Positions 35,203-46,713 of a DNA stretch of 64,000 nucleotides are shown piece by piece. Every line of letters starts with the position of its first letter. Within the stretch, counting starts at the first letter, position 1. Under the pieces are notes generated by a model. It worked only from the letters and a program-made list of their open reading frames with translations. It was not told the origin of the DNA and did no database searches. A program made the translations under genes and the position numbers. Origin of the DNA: Arthrobotrys musiformis (Eukaryota > Ascomycota > Orbiliomycetes > Orbiliales > Orbiliaceae); contig JAVHJL010000013.1 in assembly GCA_036971715.1 (NCBI GenBank), forward strand, positions 248,001-312,000, written 5' to 3'.

Positions 35203-37257
35203 ATGGCCCCGCAATTATCAAGAGTGCCGCTCCTTTTGGCGGCACTCATTTCGTGCAATCATGCACTAGCACAAGTTGTGACGGAGACTTCATTCGTTAC
35301 AATCAATGACGTTACAACTTTATACACTTGTGCTTCGGCCTCACTTCCACTATGTGATAACGTCGTGTGGAGTGCAACAGCTAGCACCGATGCTACTGAT
35401 ACTAGTTCTACCGGTACTAGCACCCAACAGGCTACAGTCACAGAGACTGAGACTGAGGCCGGGACGACGGATACCGTTACTGCAACCGATGTATCGACAG
35501 AAACCGAATCTGTCACCGAAACAATCACGGAGTTCACCTCCTCCTCGGCAACAGCCACCGCTAGCACGATTGCTACCCTAATTGCCGGTGATCCAGTCAA
35601 TATTGCACTAACGGACGCTAATGGTAACGCATTGCTTATGGTTACCGATTCTGCCGGAGTTGTCAGCTTCGTCAGCTCAACCAGTGCAAACGCTGCGAAT
35701 GCCCAACAGGTCTTCGCTGATGCACAAGGCGTCTTCCATCTTGTCAGTGATCCTAACCAAGTCATCTACTTCGGTGTTCCGAGCTCGGGTGGTCGTCGGG
35801 GTAGACTCATGAAGCGTCAGAATGCTGCTGTTGATGATGCTACCATGGCCATGTTGGTAGCATATGCCGCGACACTGGGCCCTGGTGACGCTATTGTTTC
35901 TTGGGAAATCGATGCCAGCGGAGGTTTGGTCTGTAAGACGTCTGATGGCAGCGTTGTGGATCTATACTTGGATCCTACTACTGGAGGCGTCGTCCCCGTG
36001 AAACATGGTGAGACACCCACAAGGACAGATCTTGTGAAACCTACTATAGTCGTCAAGTCGCCCACGACATCTCAAGCTGTGACGGGTTCGCCACTCACCA
36101 GCTTTACCTTCTCGTTCGCTAGCTCGGCGACCTCGACGAGTTCTAGCTCTAGCTCTAGTTCTAGCTCCAGCTCCAGTTCTAGCTCCAGTTCGAGTTCGAG
36201 CTCTAGTTCGAGTTCGAGCTCCAGTAGTTCATCTAGCAGCAGCTCATCTTCGTCTGACCCACTGAGCACGGCTATTTCCTCCTATAGCGACTTCTGCTCA
36301 AGTTTGTTGGGCCATATCACGATGACGACTATTGCAACTGCCGCAACTCCATTATCTCAGGCCACATTTGTTACAAGCACTGGGATTTTTACTTCCACGA
36401 AAGACGAAATCTTATCTACCTTTACCCTTACCACTGCAACTGACCGGCCGACGACTTATACCCCGACTAATACGTCGCCCCCTGCTAGACATGGGAAGAT
36501 TGTCAGGGCCTACAGAAACAAGCGCCAAACGGCGGTTACGCCAACGGCACTGACTACTTACAGCCCCTCCGCCCTGACTTCGGCGTGTCAAGGCCTTCTT
36601 GGCACAGCTTGGACGTCACCGACAGTTACTCTCTCGACAACGCCAGCTCTCTCAGTCCAATCAACCACTCAAGTGGTACCGACGGAGACCACGATTTTGA
36701 CGAGTTACACGGGCACAAGTTATACTTCTGTCCTCACTACCACCTCGACACAGTCCATCGGAGCCGGTCAGACGGGATCCGTCAAGATTGCTACTAGGAC
36801 AGGAAGCAGTATTCAATATCTCGAACTCGATGTGTCTAGTGGAACAGCACCATACCCGATCAAGTTTGCTTCAGATTCGAGCTCAGCGACATCCTTCAGC
36901 ATCGACAACTACGGCCGTATCAAGACTACTTACGGTAGTACTCCGGTTGATTACTTCCTTATGGATCAGAGCGCCGGCTCTCCTGGGTCCGGACAGGCCG
37001 TTATGGCAGTCGCTGGTTCTACTTCTACCAGCGGTTACTGGTTGTCCTTCTACTTCTACGGTACAAACAACCAGCTTGTCATTGATCCCCAGCGTAATAA
37101 TCCAGGAACTGCCGGGGATTCGACGACCGGTGAGCATCTGTTCTTGATGTGTACCTACGCTAGCGGAGCTTCGTATGCCGTGTTGGCATTCGGTGTCAGC
37201 AGCGCTACAAGCACCGGTGGTACTTGCACCCAGTACACTTTCTACCTCACAACTTAA
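35203..37257 (+). CDS. Secreted Ser/Thr-rich adhesin-like protein with poly-serine linker
   Basis: Single exon, 684 residues. A signal peptide (MAPQLSRVPLLLAALISCNHALA) precedes a Thr/Ser/Glu-rich stretch (TVTETETEAGTTDTVTATD). A globular part of about 120 residues (IALTDANGNALLMVTD, later DPNQVIYFGVPSS) ends in MKRQ, a likely Kex2-type cleavage site; another, NKRQ, lies further on. A run of more than 40 serines (36139-36260) acts as a linker. The last 170 residues form a second globular domain (GSVKIATRTGSSIQYLELDVSSG, then GYWLSFYFYGTNNQLVIDPQ). There is no GPI signal at the C-terminus. The protein is expected to be heavily O-glycosylated and extracellular or wall-associated. I cannot name the globular domains. 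Confidence 0.82.
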   Translation: MAPQLSRVPLLLAALISCNHALAQVVTETSFVTINDVTTLYTCASASLPLCDNVVWSATASTDATDTSSTGTSTQQATVTETETEAGTTDTVTATDVSTETESVTETITEFTSSSATATASTIATLIAGDPVNIALTDANGNALLMVTDSAGVVSFVSSTSANAANAQQVFADAQGVFHLVSDPNQVIYFGVPSSGGRRGRLMKRQNAAVDDATMAMLVAYAATLGPGDAIVSWEIDASGGLVCKTSDGSVVDLYLDPTTGGVVPVKHGETPTRTDLVKPTIVVKSPTTSQAVTGSPLTSFTFSFASSATSTSSSSSSSSSSSSSSSSSSSSSSSSSSSSSSSSSSSSSSSDPLSTAISSYSDFCSSLLGHITMTTIATAATPLSQATFVTSTGIFTSTKDEILSTFTLTTATDRPTTYTPTNTSPPARHGKIVRAYRNKRQTAVTPTALTTYSPSALTSACQGLLGTAWTSPTVTLSTTPALSVQSTTQVVPTETTILTSYTGTSYTSVLTTTSTQSIGAGQTGSVKIATRTGSSIQYLELDVSSGTAPYPIKFASDSSSATSFSIDNYGRIKTTYGSTPVDYFLMDQSAGSPGSGQAVMAVAGSTSTSGYWLSFYFYGTNNQLVIDPQRNNPGTAGDSTTGEHLFLMCTYASGASYAVLAFGVSSATSTGGTCTQYTFYLTT
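36139..36260 (+). repeat. Serine-codon microsatellite (AGCTCT/AGTTCG-type hexamers)
   Basis: A hexamer-based tract that alternates AGx and TCx serine codons, giving an uninterrupted poly-Ser linker within the secreted protein. Length polymorphism between strains is likely. Confidence 0.85.
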
Positions 37258-38679
37258 ACGCAGGCTAGAACGATTTTTAAATGTTGCCGTCAGAATGGGT
37301 TTTTTCCATACAACCATTCTGGCGACAGCACTCCATTGCCTGTTGATAACATTAAATTCTTTTTTTTTCACTCGACACATCACCATTCTGAATAGTGCGT
37401 TTAATTCTATAGTCAGCCATCACTATTCGCCTGGAAGGTCTGTTCCAACTGCACAACAACATTTCTAATAGCTGATAATTTTTTTTTGGAATATTTGTTA
37501 CTTTCTCGTCGTTCTTCCTTATGATACATACATATATATTTTAATTAGTTGATTAAGGCCCCGGCGATTTTGCCATTGGTAATGCGAAATGTTTGTGGTT
37601 GTTCCTACTGTGGCTACCCGGTGTCAAATAGAAGACTTATACTAGGAAATTAATACAACCTATTGGACTTGTCATGTGTGAATATATTACACGAACATAT
37701 ATAGATTAGTTAAACGACAAGTATATCGACAAGTATAAAACGCGCGGGGCCTCATACAAGACGTAGGGGAGGACACTTGGCTACTATTCGGTGCATTATT
37801 CGCGTAAGACTCGCAATATGTATCGTATGACAATGTTATTCCCCTCTCGAGACATTTTTTTTGTTGACATGATGCTAATCACTGCCACATATGACCATAA
37901 GGACTGGAGGCTAGTCGGACTTGCATGGATATATCCGTTGATACGCACGAGGCGGGGTATCAAACAAGGACAACACAACGGTACCGTAGGCGGTCGAACG
38001 AGAGAGCCAATGGGCTGGTCCAGGGACTGATAAAGCAATCTCGGTAGCTCTTCTTGCTTGACGTCTACTGCTTGATATGTGCCGCTTGACCAGGTACTCC
38101 CAATTTGCACCAGTAACAATTCGAGATGACTCGTTCCTAGTTTCGTTCCCAGATTCGTTCCAACCTGGAGACAATGGCTGGTAAAACCGAAAAATACCAC
38201 ACGAAATAGTGTTGCTGGCCAGCCACACCCCGCCATCCCTGTGTCGCGCCACAAGCGCCACCGAGGCAGCTGAATCTGTGTAACCTTCCGAAATCTGACG
38301 TCTAGAAAATCTTTCACCTGAGACCCCACCCGCCTCTTGCGATCCGATCTTGAGCGCTCTCGGGTCGCGGGAGGGCATGGCTATGGGAGTTCGAAACCAC
38401 ACCCGCGTTGAAAGACATCGGATATCTGTTTCAAAAGAGCCATGTTGGGTCTTGGCTGATGGTGGGGCCGGGCCAGGACACGAAGCGGGGCATCCCTCCA
38501 CCATTGCATTGACTGACTGACTGCATGGTGTGCCCGCTTCTGGTGGATTGACCTGTTGGAACCAACTGCGCTCTCACCTTCAGGCATCATATGCACGCTG
38601 CCGCCGATTCGACCGGGCTTCTGGAGCATTGAGCCTTGTGGTCCTCCGTCCGTGATTGCGAGTGATCCTTAGCTCTGAT
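37258..38679. other. Intergenic, no gene seen
   Basis: About 1.4 kb. T-rich 3' flank of the secreted-protein gene (T-runs near 37361 and 37481), then mixed sequence. Two overlapping minus-strand frames of 177 and 197 codons (37796-38504) lie in different phases with no domain. A short triplication of TCGTTCC lies at about 38131-38160. Confidence 0.4.
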
Positions 38680-39180
38680 ATTTAAGAACACTTACCCGCC
38701 CGGAGTCTTAGCCTTTTCATCTTACCTTTCTTTGCCTCCTTCTACCTTTCCACCCTCTCATCGACGACATCATCGATCTACCCATTACCCATCGACGGTT
38801 GTTTCCGCCATCATATTCAGCTAGGGAGTGGCAGGCCGCCGATTGGCTAGGTCCTCGTTGGTAAGTCTTGTTGGAAACTACACGCAACACGCTCGTTTTG
38901 TTTGGCTAGCTGGCCCAAGATCGCGCCTGGCGAGCTAGTTAGCTTCGTACCCCGATCTCCTCATCGTCGCTTACAATGTACTTTTTTTTTTTGCAATTCC
39001 CATATACATATTTGTTAGGGGTGCACTTTATTGATGGAGGGCTGGCTTTCACGTCAACTTAGTATACTTGACAAGGTTGCAATAGAGCGCGAGGGTAGAT
39101 ATAGGGAGCTAATCTCTAATGGCGAGCAGGGCCGATTCACCAGTTCACCATAATATATAATTACCCTCGTAACTCCAGCC
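38680..39180 (+). promoter_or_regulatory. Probable promoter and 5' leader of the RdRP gene
   Basis: A TATA-like ATATTTAAGAAC near 38679 is followed by a strong pyrimidine tract (CTTACCTTTCTTTGCCTCC and onward) at about 38720-38770, the usual layout of a fungal transcription-start region. A good donor (GGTAAGTCTT) at about 38861 suggests an intron in the leader. Inferred from sequence only. Confidence 0.35.
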
Positions 39181-42100
39181 ATGGAGTTCTACATGACAGA
39201 CATCCCGGGCTCTGCCAATGCGAAGCAAATACGTGCGGGTCTTGGGACTGTCCTCAAAAGGTATTTCATTTACGCGTTCGACCTTCGACATTGGCACAGC
39301 AAAAAGATAAGAGGAATACAGGAAGGGTTCTTCACAATACATGACGCCGCCATTGGTGAAGAAATCCTTCGAAGACACCAGACCCCAGACGGAAGGAGGG
39401 TTCTTCGGGGTACTAAGTATATTTGGGTCCCCGGAAGGGCCGCATCTCCTATTATCATCGCCGGGTCCGCAATAACCATCAGACGTAGCAACAAGCCGCT
39501 GGTATCTAGCCATGTCGTCCTCGCTCTACAGGACGAGAATGAAAAAATCGCAAAGAATATCGCTAATCGGCAGCCTGCTGATAAAAAGCCATATAAAACA
39601 CCGTTCGCGTTCCAAGGTTTTGAATGCGGCGTTTGGGTCACGGATCCGCGGAATTCGGAATTACCAACCTTTTCGTCATTCTACAGAAGCCTAAGGCCTG
39701 GGAACTTCAGAATGACGCGCCAAGCCATTCAAATAGAACTATTCAAGATGCCAGAGCCACTGGGGTCTCCTATCGTACAGTATATGCTTTGCCCGAGTAT
39801 CACAATCAGATCGTCCATCATTTCTAAGGAGCCGTCGGGGACCTACTTCATCGTCACTCTAAGTTGGTCACCAAAGCTTTACGACAAGATTGAACCTCTA
39901 CCTTCTCCAACGATCCCAATAAATGGATATGGGATCCCCTTCTTCCTGCCGCCACCGCCACCGCCCCGCCGAGTAAACAAATCTCGAGTCCCTTCCCTCG
40001 ACGAAAGGCATGCGAAGATAGTACCCTATTGTTTCGTGTATCGGTTCAAACTGAAAGAAGCACATGAGTCGATCCGTCTTACTACCGTTGGTTCGCTCCC
40101 AGGTTTCCAGCCTATCGAGAGCCTGAAGATATTCTACCAACTCGCCGCCTACGATTTCCAACAGTCAATGTCCAGTCTGGATGACCAATTGGCCGGCCTG
40201 CCGTTTGACATCGCTTTTCAAATGCACTCTCTCGTCTTGAAGGGTGTTCTCCTCCCTCATCGTGTCAAAGAACTTCTCGGGGTCGTCAGAAGAGCCATTC
40301 GAACTACCTACAACCGAGCGTCCACCGAGCTTGAGATCAACCGCGATTCAACGGGAATATCACAAAATCCGAACACCTACGCAAATCAAGTCGTAGCCTC
40401 GGTTTTCAAGTCATGGGCCGGTAGTTGGGAACCACAATTACCAACCGATAATCCGCAAACATGGTTGAGCGAAAATATCCAGAACGACTTCCTTGAAGCT
40501 TTGGAGAAAAAGCAACTAAGTCAAGAATACATGTTGCGCATGAAGTTTTACAGGAAAGAGAACCAAGTCCTAATCCACCGGATGTCTATCACCCCGACAG
40601 GGATGTTCCCCGGTGGCCCAAACTTAGAGCCAAAAAATAGAGTGTTGCGGGAGTACCACAACTACCTCGACCATTTCCTTCGAGTATCTTTAGTCGACGA
40701 AGATGGTGGTGACTTACGATTTGAAAGTGGTGTGGATGGAAAGTATATATACGACGGAAGATTCATCCCATTTTTAATGCCTGACAGCAAGCTCCTCAGA
40801 ATTGCAGGGAGAACCTTTACTTTCCTGGGCTTCAGCCAAAGCTCGCTCAGGTCTCATACGGCGTGGTTCATGGCACCCGTGACGACCCAAACCCGAAGGG
40901 TGATCAAAGTAGAGGACGTTATTGAACGTTTGGGGAATTTCAAAGATATTAAAATCCCCGGCAAGTGCGCCGCCAGGATCGGTCAGGCGTTCACCGATAC
41001 CGTTGCGAACATTAAAATTGACGACTTTATGATTTTCCATCGGGAGGATATCACGAATAGAGGGCCGGATGGGAAAACGTACACTTTCAGCGACGGATGT
41101 GGAGTTATCTCGCGGCCACTGCTAGAGAGGATCTGGAAGAAGGGGGATTTCAACACGGAGCCGAAGCCAACCGTTTTCCAGATTCGTTTCCAAGGTTAGT
41201 TCCCGAACCCTTCTCTTTCCCATTACCTTAACCCCTGCGGAATTTCCGTTGCTAATAGTTGAAATGTAGGCGCCAAAGGAGTCGTAGCGCTAGACAGCCG
41301 GCTACGCGAACAAGCCATCTATCTCTACAAATCAATGGTCAAATTCGACGGCCTCAACAACAAAACCTTCGAAATCAGCCGAAGTTTTACAAAACCTCTG
41401 CCGTTCTACCTAAACCGATGTATCATCAAAATTCTCGAAGATCGCGGGGTCCCCATTCAAAATTTCATGAACCTCCAAACGAACGCCTTGGCAACACTTC
41501 GAGAACAAACCTTTACGCCGGATAGCGCTGCCTACTTTCTAGACTACCAGAATAGGTGTACGCAGGCCAATATCCCATTTTTGATCCGTGAATTGAAAAC
41601 TTTGGGCTGGGATTACAAGGAAGATAATTTCCTGCGAAAAGTCGTTGAGTTTACCATGTTGAGCACGCTTCGCGATATGAAGTACCGCGCTAGGATACAA
41701 GTCGATCAGGGGTTTACTCTGGTCGGGGTCCTCGATGAGACAGGATACCTGAGGGAAGGCGAGATATACTGTCCAATAGAAAGAGAAGATGGAGTACGAG
41801 AAGCGCACCGTGGCAAAGTTGCGATTTGCAGAAATCCCGCGCTTCACCCTGGAGACATCCAAGTGGTTGAAGCTATCGAAGTACCATACGATTCACCTCT
41901 TCGCGATCTCAAAAACTGCGTTGTATTTTCCCAAAGAGGTGTCAGAGATCTACCGAGTATGCTCTCCGGTGGTGATCTAGACGGTGATATTTATCACATC
42001 TGGTGGGAACCCAGTTTGATGCCAAGGAATATCGCCCGCCCCGCAGATTTCCCGGCGGTGCAAGCTCTAAACTACGACAACGAGGTTACACAGGCCGATA

Positions 42101-43248
42101 TCGGAAAATTCTTCTTAGACTTCATGGAGAACGATAAGCTGGGAGTAATCAGTATTGCCCATATGGTTCTTGCAGACCAAGAACCGTTGGGTGTGGGAAG
42201 CGCTGCGTGCTTGAAGTGTGCTGAGATGGCATCGCAGGCGGTAGACTTTCCAAAAACAGGAGTCCCGGTAAGCTATCATCCACAAGTTGTTAGACCTCTT
42301 CAATGAATTTGGGCTAACGTTTATAATTCGCTACAGGTGAGAATGAACGAACTTCCCAGAACGTCGAAGATACGCCCGGACTTCCTTGCCCCAGGCCCAG
42401 GCGTAAAATTTATCGACGGAAACCCCAACCTCATGACCGACGAATTCGGAGACGAATTAAATGAATGGCTAGAGTTTGAGCTAGATCAAATAGACTTCTC
42501 CAAAGCGGAAGACGCAGACGACCCCTTCAGAACCGGCCAAGACTTCCTCTACTATAAATCGGACAAGGCGCTCGGCCATCTATTCCGCGAAATCGACGAA
42601 GAGAAGTTCATAAAGTCCTGGGAGCACAACGCCGCTCGATTCGAAAGGGGCCCCAACGACCTTATTAAAAAGGTACAGGCGTATATGGTGCGGTTTGTCC
42701 CCGACCTCGAAGCAATGTATGCGTGGTACAACTTCGCCGATGAATTAAGAATCAGGTACGATAACCCTTGGATACTTTAGACTCGCAAAATTAAACAATA
42801 CTGACGATTGAGTAATAAAACTAGCTACGAAAACAACATCCACGAGTTATCCCTCAACTACGCAATCAATCGCAACAACGATCCCCTTGAAGAAGTCGAG
42901 GTCTTCATCGGTTGCATTCTCGGTACCGAAAGCCATCGTCAATCACGTATTGTTCGCGACAGTGCGGAAGAAATGAGAGGTGAAGTTACAAGGCTCATTA
43001 GCCATGTCGCTTCGACTATCAGGTATGGTACGGAAGGTCATTCAGCTGGGAGGGACGGAAATTATGATGGTTTTACTTTAGAGAGAGCATTGGCTTGTGT
43101 GCAAACGTGTTTTACGGCTAGGGAGGACGATGTTGGTGGAAGTAGTTTTGGGTGGATAGCAGCGGCGATAGGATTGAAAGAATTAAGTAAGAGGGGAAGG
43201 GAGAGGTCGCTCGCAGACAGCCTCGCAACAATGACGCTCAGAAACTGA
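39181..43248 (+). CDS. RNA-dependent RNA polymerase (RNA silencing, QDE-1/RdRP family)
   Basis: Four exons, about 1284 residues: 39181..41194, 41270..42267, 42337..42755, 42825..43248. All joins keep phase (for example RFQ-G-AKGVVALDSR and TGVP-VRMNELPR). The catalytic loop of cellular RdRPs is present as MLSGGDLDGD, with the DLDGD metal-binding core at about residues 907-911, preceded by FSQRGVRDLPS. TYTFSDGCGVISRPL and NKTFEISRSFTKPLPF are further family blocks. The enzyme copies single-stranded RNA into dsRNA for Dicer in quelling or meiotic silencing. The start ATG has a good context (CAGCCATGG). The catalytic aspartates are intact and I see no stop or shift, so it looks functional. I cannot say which fungal RdRP paralogue it is. 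Confidence 0.92.
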
Positions 43249-44487
43249 GCAACGTTTTTGAAGGGGCACGCGCGGAAGTTGAAGAGAGGATCGCTTCAGG
43301 TCCTGAGACTATGATCGTGGCCGCAAGATACGAGGATGGGTTGCTTTACGTTTTATGGGTTTGTTTTCGTTCTTTATCATCAACCGAACTAATGGTCGCA
43401 CTTTCCCCTATCCCCTTGTCTTAGGCGCCAGTACTATGCTACATTTCATCGATATTATTAAGGCGCAGTCTTTGTATTTTACATATGCCCTCATGAAGGT
43501 AATTCGGTTGATTAGTCGAATTATGCAATAGAGATATAGACGGAAATCATCAACTTGAATATATCTGCAAACCCGAAAAAGAACCGGTCTAGCCTCGTAC
43601 CCAAAACGCACAAGTAAAAACTTGAACAGCCTGGGTTATCTTGTAAACTGAGTCTAATCGCGAGCCTGGTCCAGTCCTGGCCTAGACGCACATCTGTGGA
43701 ACAGCAAGGCGAACCCGGCTAAAAATTCTCTACTCAAACGATACATGGTCATGGCTCGCTTAGTCTTTCCATTTTACAGAGAAGATGTCAGGCATTATAT
43801 TATGCCTGAAAACGTTAAAACTAGAGAGTTGGAAGCTCGCGCGAGGGAGATGGATGTGAGATGACCCCGCGTCGCAAGCTCCCGAACTGATAAATTTATA
43901 AATTTAACAGGCGCCTTTTGGAAATTTCCATAAGTTTACAATTAAAAGTCGTCTGCTAGGTCTAGAAGCTCGGAGGGGCCAACAAATATGTTATATTAAG
44001 TCGATCGAAAGGTTCGAAACCAAATTGAACCTCAGTCTATACTAGTGTCCCGCACATCGCTCTTTCCGGCGCGGCGGAATCGTCTCTTTCGACATATTAC
44101 TTAGTTTGCACTAAATCTATAGCATAGCTATAGCACTTGCGGACGGATATATCGAAATTCGAAGAACACCACCATATCTTATCTGAGGAGGGCGTTCTAC
44201 AATGTGAGTTCCCATCACTTCAGCTTTTTTTAAATTTTGCAATCAACCCTCGCACGTCGTATGGTAGCTGCGGATCGACATAACCTTCCTAGCCGCACGT
44301 GTTTCCAGCATTGTTGCCGACGTACCAAGATGTCAACATAGAAATTGATATAAATGTTACGGTGGCGCTATAGCGCCAACTTTGGTCATGGGCGGTTAAT
44401 TGCCCAATACTGACAGTTTGTGACATTAGGTCGTGTAGGGGTGGTAGTTCATACTGCACTCGTGAACGACAAGCTAAAGATTCCCAG
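43249..44487. other. Intergenic, palindrome present
   Basis: 1.2 kb. No gene seen, though the missing first exon of the BTB gene downstream should be here (a donor-like AATGTGAGT lies at about 44200). A perfect 16-bp palindrome, TGGCGCTATAGCGCCA, lies at 44363-44378. Confidence 0.4.
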
Positions 44488-46439
44488 ATAACGCTGTTAA
44501 CGGATTCGAAACAACTGTTAACGAATCAGAAGGGCAAATTGGAGGAGAAAATTGTGGAGCTTACAGCAGAAATAGGGGGGCTTACAGCAGAAATAGGGGA
44601 GCTTAAACTGGGGGAGGCTAAGCTGAAAGAGGGAAACCAGGGCCTTCAGTCGACCATACTTCAAATCGGTAACGACAAGCTAGCGGTCAGGGATTTTGCA
44701 AGGTATGTGTATAGCAAGTTTTGAGATACGATTTGCAGTATTCGCTTGGTAGAATTCAGCTAATCAATATGGTTTGATTCGCAGTTGGCTGATATCGAAA
44801 ACGGTCACTGTAACCTTCGAGCCTTCCAAAACAAGATTTTCTGTTCACTGCGACGTGCTCTGGCGGAACTCACCTTACCTCAGAGACGCTTCACTTGCCC
44901 CTGACGCCCAAAAGGGAAACGTTATCTTAGCTGAGGAAGATTACCGAATTGAACCTTTTCAGGCTTTTCTGGAGTACTGCTATCTCAACACCTATTTCAG
45001 CTCGAAATACGGTGTAGACCAACCAGAACTGATCTACTTCCACGCACAGGTTTACGCATTGGCCGATAAGCTACAGTGCGCTGAACTGAAAGCCATCGCC
45101 CTAAAAAGGGCCACAGCTTGGTGCTATGGAGTTCACACGCACCCCGACAAAAAGGACTTCTCAGACATGTTTCCCTGGGTAACGAGCGCGATAAAGGAAG
45201 TCTACACTCACACCACAGACTCCGCGTCTGGGCTACTGCCGCAACCGGCAGGTAACACGGAGTGCGGATCCGTTTCCGAACCAGAGATAACCAGAGACAG
45301 GTTCCGGCTTCTGCTAGCAAAACTCGCTGCGGTCAATTTGACCGGCTTGAGGGACTTCAACACTTTTGTAGAGGTGCATCACCAATTCCCTGACTTTGCC
45401 ACCGATATGCTTCCGTTCGTGAGGGATTGCAGCCACTCGACCAGTGCCTGGCCTGACGAACGCACGTGGCGGTCTTTCTTGGTCCCCCAGCCCCCGCAAC
45501 TCCAGAAAGCAGGGCTTGTGGCCATGAGACGGCAGGAATCCTTGAACTTTAGCAAGTATGCAAGATTTCGTGTGCGGGCTTCTATTCGTTGAATTAATGA
45601 AATCTAATGGGTGTTCTGTTTATTGTAGGATCATGGGCAGTAAAACATTTGCAGTACACGTCGGAGAGGAGGCGATGCAATTTAATATTCATGAATCGGC
45701 CCTCGGATCTTCGGGTTACTTCGTCAAGCTGATGGCGTCCAACTGGATTGAAACACAAGAAAGAAAAGTTTATCTCACGTCGGAAGTCGACACACCCGAG
45801 GCATTTGCGGCATTCGTCCAACATTGTTATTTAGGCGACTATTTCTGCGATGAAAGCCGCGCCGATTGCTTGAGGCAGCACGCTGCTGTCTATGTCCTCG
45901 CGGACAGGTTGATGGCCTTTAACCTTAAAACGATCGCGTACGCAAAAGCGATGAAACTTTGCACCTCAGCCCTCGAGGGAGGTCCCAAGCCCGACGAAAT
46001 TCTCCTCGCGATTCCAGCGGCAGTGGCGATAATATATGAGAATACCTATGACAACTCGACTAATAGGTTCCCTTGGGAGCCGGAGGCTTCTGCTGAGAAT
46101 CCTCCCGAAAGCAAAGAGAATATCGTTGGCGAGTCTAATGAGCTACCAGAATCCGACGCTGCGGAGGTGCACCGTATTGGGAAATTGGGGCCAAAGCGAA
46201 AGAGCTCCCAGGTCGAAATTATGAAACAGTTTGGACTTCGGGGCCAACAAATCGACGATTTTCGAGTGCTCCTCGCTTCGTTTGCGAGTATGTACCTTTC
46301 TGAATTACGGGAGCAGGAGGAGTTTATGGCGGTGCATCACGCCTTCCCAGACTTCGCGAGAGATCTCATGCTCTTAGTAAGTGCTGGCGAGGGTATGGAG
46401 TTGGATGGGGGTGGTCAACTTAAGCTTACAACTGGTTAA
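44488..46439 (+). CDS. Tandem double-BTB protein with N-terminal coiled coil
   Basis: Exons 44488..44702 (acceptor at 44487 inferred, start codon upstream not found), 44785..45555 and 45629..46439. The first intron (GTATGT...CGCAG) joins DFA to SWLISKT. The second (45556..45628, 73 nt, GTATGC, CTAAT branch, TGTAG) joins NFS-K-IMGSKTF in phase. The N-terminus is a heptad coiled coil (LTAEIGGLTAEIGELKL). BTB 1 has TVTFEPSKTRFSVHCDVLWRNSPYL and ends around FQAFLEYCYLNTYF; BTB 2 has FAVHVGEEAMQFNIHESAL and FAAFVQHCYLGDYF. Each is followed by a Y-x-LAD-x-L helix and a VHH-x-FPDFA-x-D block, so the second half is an internal duplication. Two separate genes would lie only 40 bp apart, which argues for one. 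Confidence 0.7.
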
Positions 46440-46669
46440 CCTAAGAAGCGGTGGTTAATTGATGATCGCAGTTGATCTTAGTATACGTATACCGGTAGCT
46501 AAGCATTTTCTCGGTTATTTATAGAACTAATCATAAAACTATACTGCTACTCTCGAACAGGGTGTCTGCTTTTGGGCGTGCATGTAATCAATGACCGAAA
46601 TTTAGTTATACGCAGTCTTTGCAAGCTTTGCCCCTTCTTTATATATACGTATATGCGCAACGTTAACCG

Positions 46670-46713
46670 CTAGAGCGCTTCGGCCAGCTCTGGTTTACGA
46701 GACAACTAGAGCG
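46670..46713 (+). repeat. Dispersed short element, copy B, with 8-bp flanking duplication
   Basis: The 28-nt insert 46678..46705 reads CTTCGGCCAGCTCTGG then TTTACGAGACAA. It is flanked on both sides by CTAGAGCG (46670-46677 and 46706-46713). Same orientation as copy C; inverted relative to copies A and D as written on the plus strand. Confidence 0.65.

Noticed and set aside
36139..36260. Poly-Glu/Leu minus-strand frame
   Set aside because: Reverse complement of the serine hexamer repeat in the secreted protein gene.
37796..38504. Two overlapping minus-strand frames of 177 and 197 codons
   Set aside because: They occupy the same DNA in different phases and neither has a signal peptide, domain or splice logic.
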